From NCBI RefSeq assembly GCF_010692325.1, contig NZ_JAAHHW010000005.1:110447-174446 (forward strand): a DNA stretch of 64,000 bases, read 5' to 3'. The stretch comes from Moorena sp. SIO3I8. GTDB taxonomy: Bacteria; Cyanobacteriota; Cyanobacteriia; Cyanobacteriales; Coleofasciculaceae. The stretch's first letter is position 1, and each line of letters starts with the position of its first letter. Below the pieces are notes generated by a model. The model was not told where the DNA came from. It saw only the letters and a program-made list of their open reading frames with translations, and ran no database searches. The translations under genes were made by a program, and so were the position numbers. Shown piece by piece: positions 37,540 to 48,062 of this stretch.

Positions 37540-39834
37540 ATGAAAGAGATTCTGTACGTAGAAATCCCTACACCAGACACAAAGACTGTGTGCCAATGGT
37601 TGCAACAGGAATGGCAGCCTAAGCTCGGGGATAAGATAATCACGCCAGATGGTATCCGTCTGCAATGGGAGACTACTCCTGATGAGAATTCTAATCACAA
37701 GACTACAGTTGCCCTATCTTTGATTCCAGAAATCTCGATTTTTGTGTGGTCTGTGCAGCGAACCACCTACCTCAAAGCCTTTCGTTGGTCCGAAAAGCCC
37801 CTGAGCGGCGAAAACCTAATTCTAAGACAGCTGACCCAAAGTCTTCGGGACCAATTCCCCTACCACTATCCAGAACCACCGGATGTAGAGTTATCTGAGC
37901 AATCCATCTTTGAAGCATTAGCACCCTATTATCCTCAGACTGTGCACTTTTTCCGGAAAATGCCTAGAGGAGAATATGACCTTAATCGAGTTTATTGGTG
38001 GGAAAAGCGCTGGCGTGAGGGGGTTCGTAACCCCCAGCAGCCCAAGCAGGTAGTGTTTAAGGGGTTGAAGGTTGAAAGTTCCCAACAGTTGAAGGTTGGC
38101 CAGTTGCAGGTTGAAGGTTCCCAACAGTTGAAGGTTGGCCAGTTGCAGGTTGAAAGTTCCCAACAGTTGAAGGTTGGCCAGTTGCAGGTTGAAAGTTCTC
38201 AAGAGTTGAAGGTTGGCCAGTTGCAGGTTGAAAGTTCTCAAAACAACCTTGGCCAAAAGGCCACGCTACGCGAACAACCAACTAACCTTCAACCAACTAA
38301 CCTTCAACCTTCAACCTCTAAGTACGACGTAATCTACATCGGTGGTGCCTTGGGAGTGATCCATGCTGCAACAATGGCGCAGCGGGGTTATCGGGTATTG
38401 CTGATTGAGCGGTTAACCTTTGGGCGGATGAACCGGGAATGGAATATTTCACGGGATGAGTTTCAAAGCCTGATTGATTTGGGTTTATTTACCCCAACTG
38501 AGTTTGAAGGGATTATTGCTAGGGAATACGTTGATGGATTTAATAAGTTCTTTGATAGCAACAACCCACCCCACTTGAAAGCAGCGATATTGCACACGCC
38601 AAGGGTGCTCAATATCGCCATTGATTCTGCCAAATTTTTGCAACTGTGTGGGAAAAAGCTAAAGAGTGCTGGGGGAGAAATCTGGGATGAGACAGAGTTT
38701 ATCCAAGCAACTATCACCCCAGAGGAAGTTGTGGTGGAAGTGCAACACTTACCGACTAAATCTCACCGACAAGTGAGTGGTCGTCTGTTGGTGGATGCCA
38801 TGGGAACGGCTTCACCAATTGCTTGGCAACTCAATGGGGGTAGGGCGTTTAATAGTGTCTGTCCTACGGTGGGGGCTGTGATTGAGGGCTTTGAGCCTCA
38901 GGTGTGGGATCCCGATTATGGTGATGTTCTCAATAGTCATGGGGATATTTCCCGGGGACGTCAGCTGATTTGGGAGTTGTTCCCTGGTGCAGGTGAGGAA
39001 TTGACAATTTATTTGTTCCATTACCATCAGATACATCCTGAGAATCCCGGCTCTTTATTAGAAATGTATGAAGATTTCTTTACTATCTTACCGGAGTACC
39101 GCCGATGTGATATAGAAAAGTTGGTGTGGAAGAAGCCAACCTTTGGGTATATTCCCGGACATTTTACGGTGGGAAGTCGCGATCGCATTGTGGCCTTTGA
39201 CCGACTGGTTGCCATTGGTGATGCTGCTTCCCTTCAGTCCCCCTTGGTGTTCACTGGCTTCGGTTCCTTAGTGCGTAACCTCTATCGCTTAACCGATCTC
39301 TTGGACACTGCCTTGCGGCACAATCTTTTGAGTGTTAAGGATTTAAATCAAATTCGCGCCTATCAAAGTAATATTGCTGTGACCTGGCTCTTTTCCCAGG
39401 GGATGATGGTACCAACAGGTCGTCATCTACCACCCCAACGGATTAACGCCATGCTCAATACCTTTTTTGGGTTGTTGGCAGATGAACCACCGGAGGTACC
39501 AGATACGTTTATTAAAGACCGTTTCAGTTGGTTAACCTTTAATCGACTGGCACTCAAAGCAGCTCGGCGAAACCCTGCCCTCATCCCCTGGATTTTGGAA
39601 ATGGCTGGTGCTAAGGATTTCTTGCTTTGGGTAGGCAGTTACTTAAGTTTTACTAGCAATGCCTTGGTCAGCGGGTTGCTCAAAGGTTGGTTTCCCAGTC
39701 TAGTTCGACGGTTACAGCCCTGGCTTGAAAAGCGTTCTCCACGGCTTTGGTTACAGTTGTTGGCTCAAAGTTATGCCATCACAGCTGGGATGGGGCGTCC
39801 TGAAAAAGTAAAGCGTGAGCTCAAGTTCGATTGA
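37540..39834 (+). CDS. cruP: CruP-like lycopene cyclase family flavoprotein with in-frame minisatellite
   Basis: This 764-residue protein resembles the cyanobacterial CruA/CruP group. It has an N-terminal region of 170 residues (EILYVEIPTPDTKTVCQWLQ, YWWEKRWREGVRNPQQPKQV) and then an FAD-binding Rossmann start YDVIYIGGALGVIHAATMAQ near 261. Later signatures include EFNISRDE-like WNISRDEFQSL, and GDAASLQSPLVFTGFGSLVR near 560. CruP is a paralogue of lycopene cyclase linked in plants and cyanobacteria to limiting oxidative damage; cyclase activity is uncertain. Between the two regions, at about 173-256, sits an insertion of four 13-residue repeats (VGQLQ and SSQQLK) plus more repeat-derived sequence. 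It is absent from my picture of the family. The frame is intact through it. Confidence 0.8.
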   Translation: MKEILYVEIPTPDTKTVCQWLQQEWQPKLGDKIITPDGIRLQWETTPDENSNHKTTVALSLIPEISIFVWSVQRTTYLKAFRWSEKPLSGENLILRQLTQSLRDQFPYHYPEPPDVELSEQSIFEALAPYYPQTVHFFRKMPRGEYDLNRVYWWEKRWREGVRNPQQPKQVVFKGLKVESSQQLKVGQLQVEGSQQLKVGQLQVESSQQLKVGQLQVESSQELKVGQLQVESSQNNLGQKATLREQPTNLQPTNLQPSTSKYDVIYIGGALGVIHAATMAQRGYRVLLIERLTFGRMNREWNISRDEFQSLIDLGLFTPTEFEGIIAREYVDGFNKFFDSNNPPHLKAAILHTPRVLNIAIDSAKFLQLCGKKLKSAGGEIWDETEFIQATITPEEVVVEVQHLPTKSHRQVSGRLLVDAMGTASPIAWQLNGGRAFNSVCPTVGAVIEGFEPQVWDPDYGDVLNSHGDISRGRQLIWELFPGAGEELTIYLFHYHQIHPENPGSLLEMYEDFFTILPEYRRCDIEKLVWKKPTFGYIPGHFTVGSRDRIVAFDRLVAIGDAASLQSPLVFTGFGSLVRNLYRLTDLLDTALRHNLLSVKDLNQIRAYQSNIAVTWLFSQGMMVPTGRHLPPQRINAMLNTFFGLLADEPPEVPDTFIKDRFSWLTFNRLALKAARRNPALIPWILEMAGAKDFLLWVGSYLSFTSNALVSGLLKGWFPSLVRRLQPWLEKRSPRLWLQLLAQSYAITAGMGRPEKVKRELKFD
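38065..38310 (+). repeat. 39-bp minisatellite inside the CruP-like gene
   Basis: Four tandem units of about 39 bp contain GTTGAAGGTTGGCCAGTTG and GCAGGTTGAAAGTTC. They are followed by TTGGCCAAAAGGCCACGC and CAACCTTCAACC units, the same motifs that fill intergenic gaps at 17600-17930 and 22010-22155. All unit lengths are multiples of three, so the reading frame is kept. Confidence 0.9.
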
Positions 39835-39906
39835 ATACTTATCATTGAAGGTTATTCGTTAATTGTTAATTACTAATTAACAATTTTTTATTAACCAAGA
39901 ATTAAA

Positions 39907-40926
39907 ATGATGATGAGTAAAAGAAAGAGTTTAGTAATTATCTGTCTAATTTTAATCGCTGTTGTCGGTGTTGTCATTAATGTCAAACTTTTGCAAGTTT
40001 GGAACTATAACACTGAGGGACACGATATTTACTATAGCTGGGTAGAAGGGAAGCGAATTTTATCGGGGGAAAATCCCTACGCTAGAGTCTTATCGGGAAA
40101 TATGAGAGAAAATCAGAAGTATGCTACGTATTTCCCCCTTTTTTATTGGCTTTCAGCATTAACTCAATTATTAGGATTCCAAGACTATTCAGACTGGATT
40201 TCCCTATGGCGACCGATATTTTTAATGGTTAATATCGGGATTGCTGGTTTAATTTTATATCATTTGTATAACCATAACCTATTTATTTTTGGCTGGTTTG
40301 CTGCTTTATTATGGTTACTGAACCGATGGACGCTTTATGTGAGTATCGACGCTAACTTAGATTTCCTAGCCATATTTTTTCTGATTCTTTCCCTGATGTT
40401 ACTGCCGAAACACAAGTCCACAGCTTTCTTGATGTTTAGCTTGTCTTTAGCGATTAAACAAATTGCTATCTTTTTACTACCACTTTATCTGATTTGGGCT
40501 TGGCAATCATCAGAGGAGAATCCTGTCAAGGATACCTTTATCGCTTTGTTATTAATACTTGTTATCCCTGGGATAACGTCACTACCATTTATTTTATGGA
40601 ATGCAGAAGGGTTCTTTAAATCGATTCTATTTTCAGCCACTAGAAATCCAGACGGACATGTTAATGCTCCTTCGTTAGATGGGTTAATTACATTGTCACA
40701 TCCTGATTTCGTTGGGATAAAAGCTAAGTTACCAATGCTGTTGGTAATGAGTCTAGTATTTCTGAGTGCCATGAAGCGACAAATTGGAATCTATACTAGT
40801 GCTTTGCTGACCATGTCCGTATTTATAGAGTTCAATTCAGTGATATTTAACCAATATTTTTGTTGGGTGGTACCTTTGTTGCCTCTCGCTAGTTGCGAGA
40901 TACTTCTTAAGAAGTACGCCAAATGA
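39907..40926 (+). CDS. Polytopic membrane protein, probable glycosyltransferase (GT87-like)
   Basis: A 339-residue protein with about nine hydrophobic helices. Near the N-terminus is DIYYSWVEGKRILSGENPYA, the pattern (Asp and a NPY motif just after the first helix) typical of membrane glycosyltransferases that use lipid-linked sugars (GT39/GT87-like). The gene starts with three ATG codons in a row, so the exact start is uncertain. It is 73 bp after the CruP-like gene. A hairpin terminator follows. Its substrate is unknown. Confidence 0.7.
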   Translation: MMMSKRKSLVIICLILIAVVGVVINVKLLQVWNYNTEGHDIYYSWVEGKRILSGENPYARVLSGNMRENQKYATYFPLFYWLSALTQLLGFQDYSDWISLWRPIFLMVNIGIAGLILYHLYNHNLFIFGWFAALLWLLNRWTLYVSIDANLDFLAIFFLILSLMLLPKHKSTAFLMFSLSLAIKQIAIFLLPLYLIWAWQSSEENPVKDTFIALLLILVIPGITSLPFILWNAEGFFKSILFSATRNPDGHVNAPSLDGLITLSHPDFVGIKAKLPMLLVMSLVFLSAMKRQIGIYTSALLTMSVFIEFNSVIFNQYFCWVVPLLPLASCEILLKKYAK

Positions 40927-41452
40927 GATATCCTTCCGTTAAACGCGATGCTCGGTACGAGCCGCTACGCGATCGCATCAGGATCTCAATAGCGAAACCC
41001 AACAAAACCATTGCCAATGTTGGGTTTAGCTACCGCTCCACCGCTGCCTATCTAAAATCAAGGGTTTTAGGAGTAAAGTCAGTCAATCACCGTCTAGCAC
41101 TAGCCCCCTGCCCCCTCAAGGGTGGAGCTATACACACCAAGTGCGGACCTCAAGGACTCACAGAAAATCATGGATGTGGTGAGCCTAAGTCTGCAAGCTT
41201 AGTTTGTGTAGTCGCTACCTATGGGTTACATGCACCCATCCCTTGCCCCATTTATCATCACCCTGTCAGCCGAAACCCTTACTTATACCGCACTTCCGAG
41301 GAATTAGTTATTTTTCTACCAGATTTGTTAAGTATTGTGACCTTTCCCATGATATGATTACCTCTGGTTTGTGAAAACAAGCCAGATGACTGGACTAGCA
41401 TTTGCTGCTACCGGTGAACTTGTCAGATGACCCTCTTGAGAAACCATTGACC
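40927..41452. other. Intergenic region upstream of the ATP synthase operon
   Basis: The first 100 bases hold the hairpin at 40995-41027. The rest is ordinary sequence without a credible gene, though a 144-codon frame runs through it. The promoter of the ATP synthase operon should lie in the second half, but no single box is compelling. Confidence 0.55.
40995..41027 (+). terminator. Hairpin after the membrane-protein gene
   Basis: AAACCCAACA (40995-41004) and TGTTGGGTTT (41018-41027) form a 10-bp stem around a 13-base loop, about 70 bp past the stop codon. It has no T-run, so it may end transcription weakly or protect the transcript. Confidence 0.6.
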
Positions 41453-41857
41453 ATGGAGGAAAACACGCAAACAAGTTACTTGTCCCCTTCAACGAGTTCG
41501 TCAATGCAGGAGTATTACCAACTCAAACAAACTCTGTTGTTGGTCACCCTAGTCGCGACAGGGATTATTTTCATCTGTGTGTGGCTGGTTTACTCCCTCA
41601 ACATTGCCTTAAATTATTTGATCGGGGCGTGTACTGGTATGGTTTACTTGAGAATGTTGGCTAAAGACGTAGAGCGGCTAAGCCAACAAAATAGGCGTCC
41701 GAGCATGGCTCGGTTTGCGGTTTTTATTGGGATAATTGTAGTAGCCAGTCAATGGCAAAAATTACAAATACTTCCTATATTTTTAGGGTTTCTGACGTAC
41801 AAAGCCGCAATTATCGTCTATATCCTGCAAAGCCTACTAAATCCTACCTCTAAGTAA
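41453..41857 (+). CDS. atpI: ATP synthase protein I (Atp1-type)
   Basis: A 134-residue membrane protein starting at the ATG at 41453 (a TTG at 41402 is also open). It has four hydrophobic helices and the small charged loop [20 protein letters not shown]. Position directly ahead of subunit a identifies it as the Atp1/UncI-type assembly factor, which helps build the c-ring. It is 76 bp ahead of the subunit a gene and heads the operon. Confidence 0.85.
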   Translation: MEENTQTSYLSPSTSSSMQEYYQLKQTLLLVTLVATGIIFICVWLVYSLNIALNYLIGACTGMVYLRMLAKDVERLSQQNRRPSMARFAVFIGIIVVASQWQKLQILPIFLGFLTYKAAIIVYILQSLLNPTSK

Positions 41858-41933
41858 GATTTATTTAAGTCGGATTTCTTGGTAGGATAAACAGACGTTT
41901 CACCCTTGACAGAAATCTGGGTAAATCTCCAGA

Positions 41934-42683
41934 ATGGAAATGATAAATTCTTTAAACGTTCTGAATTCTTTACCCCTTGCTTCCTTAGAAGTTGGTGAAC
42001 ACTTTTATTGGCGGATTGGCAATTTAACATTACACGGTCAGGTTTTTCTCACCTCCTGGGTAGTGATTGCTATTCTGGTAGTAGCTTCCCTTGCGGCAAC
42101 TCGAAATGTCCAAATGGTTCCTGGCGGTATCCAAAATTTGATGGAGTACGCCCTAGAATTTTTGAGGGATTTAGCGAAAAACCAGCTGGGGGAAAAAGAA
42201 TATCGCCCTTGGGTACCTTTTATCGGTACACTGTTTTTGTTTATCTTCGTGTCAAACTGGTCAGGAGCCCTCATTCCTTGGAGTATTATCGAGCTCCCAT
42301 CCGGTGAGCTGGCGGCTCCTACCAATGACATCAATACCACCGTTGCTTTAGCCTTACTAACATCGTTGGCGTATTTTTACGCTGGTTTGAGCAAGAAGGG
42401 TTTAGGTTACTTCGCTGGCTATATTCAGCCAATACCAATCCTCTTGCCGATCAAGATTTTAGAAGACTTCACCAAACCCCTCTCCCTAAGCTTCCGTTTA
42501 TTTGGCAATATTCTGGCAGATGAACTGGTAGTAGCCGTGTTGGTGCTGCTAGTGCCTCTGTTTATCCCGTTGCCAATTATGGCGCTAGGTCTATTTACCA
42601 GTGCAATTCAAGCCCTGGTCTTCGCTACCTTGGCAGCTGCCTACATTCACGAGGCAATAGAAGTCGAAGGCGAAGAACATTAA
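41934..42683 (+). CDS. atpB: ATP synthase F0 subunit a
   Basis: A 249-residue membrane protein that forms the proton channel with the c-ring. Signatures are [20 protein letters not shown], then [20 protein letters not shown] with the essential Arg next to the c-ring Glu, and a C-terminal [14 protein letters not shown]. It is also called atpI in cyanobacterial naming. The ATG chosen has GAATGGAAATG overlap (two ATGs near 41934-41940); the first is used. Confidence 0.95.
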   Translation: MEMINSLNVLNSLPLASLEVGEHFYWRIGNLTLHGQVFLTSWVVIAILVVASLAATRNVQMVPGGIQNLMEYALEFLRDLAKNQLGEKEYRPWVPFIGTLFLFIFVSNWSGALIPWSIIELPSGELAAPTNDINTTVALALLTSLAYFYAGLSKKGLGYFAGYIQPIPILLPIKILEDFTKPLSLSFRLFGNILADELVVAVLVLLVPLFIPLPIMALGLFTSAIQALVFATLAAAYIHEAIEVEGEEH

Positions 42684-42767
42684 GGGATAACCTTATGATG
42701 GGAATGGCACGGTAGCCTTAAATTAGGAATAGTTGGAATTGATCACTCCTTCGGAGAATCCTTCTGA

Positions 42768-43061
<294 letters not shown>

Positions 43062-43074
43062 AACCTGATACTTT

Positions 43075-43106
43075 ATGTAGAGACGTTGCAGGCAACGTCT
43101 CTACAT
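43075..43106. repeat. Hairpin in the atp operon between c and b' genes
   Basis: ATGTAGAGACGTTGC and its complement GCAACGTCTCTACAT form a perfect 15-bp stem with two bases between. GTAGAGACGTTGC...GCAACGTCTCTAC is a common cyanobacterial dispersed palindrome. Inside an operon it may reset the level of downstream transcript. Confidence 0.85.
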
Positions 43107-43162
43107 GGTAGGTCTGATAAGGTGAATTGTTCGGTTTTATTCCGATTTGGGATTTGTAAAAA

Positions 43163-43594
43163 ATGTTTGATTTTGATGCTACTCTGCCTCTGATGGCATT
43201 GCAGTTTCTGGTTTTGACAGTTGTATTAAATACCATATTCTATAAGCCACTGACAAAAACGCTGGATGAGCGTGACGAATACATCCGGAATCAGGAATCT
43301 GATGCCAAAAAACGCTTGTCTAAAGCCGAAGAAATGGCTAAAGAGTATGAAGAACAGTTGGGTCAAGCCCGGAAGCAGTCTCAAGCTGTGATCGCTTCTG
43401 CTCAAGAAGATGCCAGAAAAATGGCAGCTCAAGCGATCGCTGAAGCCCAACAAGAAGCTCAGGCTGAACGAGCAAAAGCTCAAGAAGAGATTGATCAACA
43501 AAAACAGCAAGCAATGGCTTCCCTCGAACAACAAGTGGATGATCTATCTGGCCAAATTTTAGAAAAATTGTTAGGGCCAGCGTTAGTAAGATAA
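43163..43594 (+). CDS. atpG: ATP synthase F0 subunit b'
   Basis: A 143-residue protein with one N-terminal membrane helix ([20 protein letters not shown]) and a long charged coiled coil ([40 protein letters not shown]). It is the second, diverged copy of subunit b that photosynthetic organisms have and forms the peripheral stalk with b. Called atpG in cyanobacterial naming, atpF' or atpF2 elsewhere. Confidence 0.93.
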   Translation: MFDFDATLPLMALQFLVLTVVLNTIFYKPLTKTLDERDEYIRNQESDAKKRLSKAEEMAKEYEEQLGQARKQSQAVIASAQEDARKMAAQAIAEAQQEAQAERAKAQEEIDQQKQQAMASLEQQVDDLSGQILEKLLGPALVR

Positions 43595-43684
43595 ATGGTG
43601 GCGTCTTGACCGCCTGACCCATATATTTACTAAAACTCCTAAGAGATTGGCGATGTGGGAGTACTGTCAAACTATTTCAAACTA

Positions 43685-43757
43685 TTAATTATCTTGAGAT
43701 AATTGTCTTGAGATAATTGTCTTGAAATAATTGTCTTGAGATAATTATCTTGAGAGT
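43685..43757. repeat. 14-bp tandem repeat TTGAGATAATTGTC
   Basis: About five copies of a 14-bp unit (TTGAGATAATTGTC with A/T changes) lie between the b' and b genes. They lengthen a gap that is short in many cyanobacteria. Confidence 0.9.
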
Positions 43758-43813
43758 AGGTGGACAGGTCATAGCTTAGCAAGATTATGCGTTCAAAACA
43801 ATTGTAAACGGAT

Positions 43814-44350
43814 ATGATGGGGAATTTAGTATTATTGGCAACAGAAGCTCATGGAGAAGGTGGTTTTGGATTAAACTTTAATATTCTTGAAACCAACCTA
43901 ATCAACCTGAGTATTTTGTTGGGAGTACTCTACTACTTCGGAAGCAAATTAGTGGGAAACATTTTGAGTGAGCGACGCTCAAAAATTGAACAGGCGATTA
44001 AAGAAGTAGAAGCTCGTCAAAGACAAGGAGCCGAAGCCTTAGCAGATCAACAGCAGAAGTTAGCTCAAGCCCAAGTCGAGGCAGAAAACATTCGTGCTGC
44101 AGCAGAAGTTAATGCTAAAGCAGCTAAAGAGGCAATTTTGGCCGCTTCGGCTCAAGAGATTGAACGGATGAAAGAATCAGCAGTTCAGGATTTGAACTCG
44201 GAAAGGGAACGAGCCATGGCCGAACTACGCCAGCGAGTTGCTACTATGGCAATGGCTAAGGTTGATTCCCAACTAAGAGAGACATTAGATAATTCCGCTC
44301 AACAACAATTAATTGACCGCAACATCGCTCTGTTGGGAGGTGGCTCATGA
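43814..44350 (+). CDS. atpF: ATP synthase F0 subunit b
   Basis: A 178-residue stalk protein with a membrane helix (NLINLSILLGVLYYFGSKLV) and a long alpha-helical stalk region. NILSERRSKIEQAIKEVE is a typical junction. Its last codons overlap the start of the delta gene (ATGA), so the two are translationally coupled. Two Met codons start the frame; the first is used. Confidence 0.95.
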   Translation: MMGNLVLLATEAHGEGGFGLNFNILETNLINLSILLGVLYYFGSKLVGNILSERRSKIEQAIKEVEARQRQGAEALADQQQKLAQAQVEAENIRAAAEVNAKAAKEAILAASAQEIERMKESAVQDLNSERERAMAELRQRVATMAMAKVDSQLRETLDNSAQQQLIDRNIALLGGGS

Positions 44351-44901
44351 AAGGTGGTTTTTTGAGTGGCCAAGTACTCGAACCTTATGCAGAAGCGTTG
44401 CTCGATTTGGCTAAGTCCGATAACGAACTCAAAGGCAAACTGAGTGAGGATGTAGATACTCTGCTGAGTCTTTTGAAAGAATCGCCACAATTGCAGGAGT
44501 TTTTAGGCTCTCCTGTGGTCAGAGCTGAGGATAAAATCGGGGTCTTGCAACAAATTGCTGGGGACCAACTTCACCCCTACACCATGAATTTTTTGAGGAT
44601 TCTAGTAGACCGTGGGCGCATTGCGTTTTTGGAAGGCATTTGCCTGAAGTACCAAGAACTTCTCAGAGAGTTAGATCAAACTGTTTTGGCTGAGGTGAGT
44701 TCAGCAATAGAACTTTCTGAAGCTCAGCAAGAATCAGTTCGTGAGAAAGTTAAGTCCCTCACGGGAGCCAATCAGGTAGAACTGGATACAAAAATTGACC
44801 CGGATGTAATTGGTGGTGTGATCATTAAAGTCGGGTCTGAGATATTTGATGCCAGTCTAAAAGGACAACTCCGTCGCATCGGTATGGCTCTGACCAGTTG
44901 A
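44347..44901 (+). CDS. atpH: ATP synthase F1 subunit delta
   Basis: A 184-residue protein that links F1 to the peripheral stalk (OSCP-type). SGQVLEPYAEALLDLA at the start and VIGGVIIKVGSEIFDASLKG, then QLRRIGMAL at the end are family signatures. It overlaps the b gene by 4 bp. Also called atpD in cyanobacterial naming. Confidence 0.95.
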   Translation: MKGGFLSGQVLEPYAEALLDLAKSDNELKGKLSEDVDTLLSLLKESPQLQEFLGSPVVRAEDKIGVLQQIAGDQLHPYTMNFLRILVDRGRIAFLEGICLKYQELLRELDQTVLAEVSSAIELSEAQQESVREKVKSLTGANQVELDTKIDPDVIGGVIIKVGSEIFDASLKGQLRRIGMALTS

Positions 44902-45014
44902 AGTACGTCACGTTGGTTGTTCGCCCCGTAGTCGGTGTAGGGTAAGTTAGTTGGTTCTCTGAGGCTTACCTTTTAGGGTAGGTTAGTTGGTTAAAGATTA
45001 ACCCCTTGGGACAT

Positions 45015-45060
45015 AACCTTGAACAGTCAACAGTCAACAGTCAACAGTTAATAGTTAACA
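45015..45060. repeat. 7-bp tandem repeat (CAGTCAA)n in the atp operon
   Basis: Tandem CAGTCAA units followed by AACAGTTAATAG and AACAGTAAACAATTAG fill the gap between the delta and alpha genes, about 35 bp upstream of the alpha start. Confidence 0.9.
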
Positions 45061-45095
45061 GTAAACAATTAGTTAGTTAACGATAAAAACACATC

Positions 45096-46613
45096 ATGAT
45101 TAGCATTAGACCAGACGAAATTAGCAGCATTATTCGGCAGCAAATTCAAGGATATAACCAAGGTTTTGCCGTTTCCAACGTTGGAACGGTTTTGCAAGTT
45201 GGTGATGGTATTGCCCGGATTTATGGCTTGGAAAAGTGCATGGCTGGGGAACTGCTGGAGTTTGAAGATGGCACCGTTGGCATTGCCCAGAACTTAGAAC
45301 AGGACAATGTGGGTGCAGTGCTGATGGGGGATGGTTTAAATATCCAGGAAGGTAGCTCGGTTACTGCTACTGGTAAAATTGCTCAGGTACCCGTCGGAGA
45401 GGCACTGATTGGTCGGGTAGTTGATGGCTTGGGTCGTCCCATTGATGGTAAGGGGGACATTCAAAGCACTGAATCCCGTCTGGTGGAATCCATGGCTCCA
45501 GGGATTATTGCGCGGCGTTCAGTTTGTGAACCCATGCAAACGGGAATCACCGCTATTGACGCTATGATTCCCGTTGGACGCGGTCAGCGGGAGTTGATTA
45601 TCGGTGACCGACAAACCGGGAAAACTGCTATTGCTGTAGACACAATCATCAACCAGAAACAGGAAGATGTAATTTGTGTCTATGTTGCTATTGGTCAGAA
45701 GGCATCTACGGTAGCCCAAGTGGTGAATACCCTCCAGGAAAAAGGAGCATTAGACTACACTGTGGTCGTGGCAGCGAACGCCAATGACCCAGCTACTCTA
45801 CAGTTCTTGGCTCCCTACACTGGTGCCTCGATTGCCGAGTACTTTATGTACAACGGTAAGGCAACCCTAGTGATTTATGATGACTTGTCTAAGCAAGCTC
45901 AAGCCTATCGCCAGATGTCCCTACTGCTGCGCCGTCCACCAGGACGGGAAGCTTATCCAGGAGATGTGTTCTACGTCCACTCCCGGTTGTTGGAACGGGC
46001 AGCAAAACTGAATGATGAACTAGGTGGTGGTAGTATGACCGCACTGCCTATTATTGAAACTCAGGCTGGTGACGTATCAGCTTACATCCCGACTAATGTA
46101 ATTTCTATTACTGATGGTCAAATCTTCCTCTCCTCTGACCTATTTAACTCTGGTGTCAGACCAGCGATTAACCCTGGTATCTCAGTGTCACGGGTAGGTT
46201 CTGCGGCCCAAACCAAGGCCATGAAGAAAGTGGCTGGTAAGTTGAAGCTAGAACTAGCCCAGTTTGACGACTTGCAAGCTTTTGCTCAGTTTGCCTCCGA
46301 CTTGGATGCCGCTACCCAAGCTCAGTTGGCTCGGGGTCAGCGTTTACGGGAAGTGTTGAAGCAACCTCAGAATTCCCCCCTAGCTGTGTTTGAGCAAGTG
46401 GCAATCGTTTACGCTGGACTCAATGGCTATCTAGATGATGTGCCTACTGATAAGGTGACAACTTTTACTCAGGGACTGCGGGAGTACTTGAAAACCAGCA
46501 AGCCAGAGTACGTTGAGATCATCAAAAAGGAGAAGAAGCTCACTGATGAAGCCGAAAGCATTCTAAAGGAAGCGATCGCAGAATACAAACAGACCTTCCT
46601 AGTCTCCGCTTAA
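45096..46613 (+). CDS. atpA: ATP synthase F1 subunit alpha
   Basis: A 505-residue regulatory/nucleotide-binding subunit. The P-loop is [11 protein letters not shown] near residue 170, and the late motif is [17 protein letters not shown] near 365. Length and ends are normal. Its partner beta subunit (atpB in other naming) is not in this window, which is the usual cyanobacterial split between the alpha operon and the beta-epsilon operon. Confidence 0.98.
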   Translation: MISIRPDEISSIIRQQIQGYNQGFAVSNVGTVLQVGDGIARIYGLEKCMAGELLEFEDGTVGIAQNLEQDNVGAVLMGDGLNIQEGSSVTATGKIAQVPVGEALIGRVVDGLGRPIDGKGDIQSTESRLVESMAPGIIARRSVCEPMQTGITAIDAMIPVGRGQRELIIGDRQTGKTAIAVDTIINQKQEDVICVYVAIGQKASTVAQVVNTLQEKGALDYTVVVAANANDPATLQFLAPYTGASIAEYFMYNGKATLVIYDDLSKQAQAYRQMSLLLRRPPGREAYPGDVFYVHSRLLERAAKLNDELGGGSMTALPIIETQAGDVSAYIPTNVISITDGQIFLSSDLFNSGVRPAINPGISVSRVGSAAQTKAMKKVAGKLKLELAQFDDLQAFAQFASDLDAATQAQLARGQRLREVLKQPQNSPLAVFEQVAIVYAGLNGYLDDVPTDKVTTFTQGLREYLKTSKPEYVEIIKKEKKLTDEAESILKEAIAEYKQTFLVSA

Positions 46614-46619
46614 CAGGTT

Positions 46620-46935
46620 AAAGATTAGTTTCGGTTGCAGGTTAGTTTCCGTTGCAGGTTGCAGGTTAGTAGGTTGCAGGTTAGTAGGTTGCAGGTTGCA
46701 GGTTAGTAGGTTGCAGGTTAGTAGGTTGCAGGTTCTATAAAAAACAGTCAACCTTAAACCTTAAACCTTCAACCTACCCTTCACCGAACGCCTTTGGCGA
46801 ACAACCTTTTTGAATTAAGAATTTAGAATGCAGAATGTAGAATTCTTAATTCTTAATTCTTAATTCTACATTCGCGCATTCTGCATTCTGACAAACAACC
46901 TTCAACCCGAGACAAATTTAACCCTTCATCCTTCA
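46620..46935. repeat. Repeat block between alpha and gamma genes
   Basis: The left part has a 15-bp unit TTGCAGGTTAGTAGG in several copies. The right part has AATTCTTAATTC and CTTCATCCTTCATCC-type repeats and a GAATGCAGAATGTAGAATTC tract with its complement. The block is 336 bp in an otherwise compact operon. Confidence 0.9.
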
Positions 46936-46949
46936 TCCTTGAACAGATT

Positions 46950-47900
46950 ATGCCTAATCTAAAAGATATTCGCGATCGCATTAAGTCAGTCAAAAATACC
47001 CGGAAAATCACCGAAGCGATGCGCCTTGTGGCTGCGGCTAAGGTACGTCGTGCTCAACAACAGGTAACTGCCACCCGTCCCTTTGCTGACCGCTTAACAC
47101 AAGTTCTCTACGGTTTGCAAAACCGGATGCAGTTTGAAGATGCCAATCTCCCCCTACTAAAAGAACGGGAAATCAAGAATGTAGGCTTGCTCGTCGTTTC
47201 AGGGGATAGAGGACTATGTGGCGGTTACAATACTAACGTGATCAAGCGTGCCGAAAACCGTGCAAAGGAACTACAGGAGAAAGGGGTTGGCTACAAATAT
47301 GTGCTAGTTGGACGAAAAGCTATTCAGTACTTCGAGCGCCGCGACCAGCCAATTGATGCCAAGTACACCGGTTTAGAACAGATTCCCACAGCATCAGAAG
47401 CATCTATGATTGCTGACCAACTCCTCTCCCTGTTTCTGTCTGAAACCGTAGACCGGGTGGAGTTGATATACACCAAATTCGTCTCATTGATTAGTTCTCG
47501 ACCTGCGGTTCAAACTCTGCTACCCCTAACAGCTAAGGGACTAGAATCACAGGATGATGAAATCTTCAGATTAACAACTAAAGGTGGTGAGTTCAAGGTG
47601 GAACGGGAGGTAGTCACAAGGGAAACTACCGAGACTTTCCCCCGTGACATGATCTTTGAACAAGACCCCGTCCAAATCCTGGATGCCCTGTTGCCTTTAT
47701 ATCTAAATAACCAGTTACTACGGGCATTACAAGAGTCAGCAGCTAGTGAACTGGCTTGTCGGATGACAGCAATGAGTAATGCTAGTGATAATGCTTCGGA
47801 ACTGACTGGTAAACTAACCCTAACCTACAACAAGGCACGGCAAGCCGCAATTACCCAGGAAATTCTGGAAGTTGTGGGTGGTGCTGAAGCACTCGGTTAA
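46950..47900 (+). CDS. atpG: ATP synthase F1 subunit gamma
   Basis: A 316-residue rotor shaft with both coiled-coil ends intact: [20 protein letters not shown] at the start and EITQ-like [16 protein letters not shown] at the end. The region about 195-240 ([20 protein letters not shown] and following) is the insertion characteristic of cyanobacterial and chloroplast gamma subunits; the redox cysteines of the chloroplast form are absent. It is called atpC in cyanobacterial naming and ends the operon. Confidence 0.97.
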   Translation: MPNLKDIRDRIKSVKNTRKITEAMRLVAAAKVRRAQQQVTATRPFADRLTQVLYGLQNRMQFEDANLPLLKEREIKNVGLLVVSGDRGLCGGYNTNVIKRAENRAKELQEKGVGYKYVLVGRKAIQYFERRDQPIDAKYTGLEQIPTASEASMIADQLLSLFLSETVDRVELIYTKFVSLISSRPAVQTLLPLTAKGLESQDDEIFRLTTKGGEFKVEREVVTRETTETFPRDMIFEQDPVQILDALLPLYLNNQLLRALQESAASELACRMTAMSNASDNASELTGKLTLTYNKARQAAITQEILEVVGGAEALG

Positions 47901-47945
47901 TTTCATTTCATTTAATTTTTTTTATCATCAGCTGCAAAGATTACC

Positions 47946-47974
47946 TGCGTCTGGAATTAACCAGGCGCATTTTT
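47946..47974 (+). terminator. Rho-independent terminator of the ATP synthase operon
   Basis: TGCGTCTGG (47946-47954) and CCAGGCGCA (47961-47969) form a 9-bp stem with a 6-base loop, followed by five T. It lies 46 bp after the stop codon of the gamma gene and marks the end of the operon. Confidence 0.88.
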
Positions 47975-48062
47975 AATTTTTGCTAATTTGATCAGCAATT
48001 ATAGTGTTTGTTAAGAAAGGGAATATCGGGTTATATCATATTACTATAGCAATTATTATAGC

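Noticed and set aside
40923-41357. 144-codon plus-strand frame between the membrane protein and atpI
   Set aside because: It overlaps the hairpin and the operon's upstream region, has odd composition and no recognisable motif, so it looks accidental.
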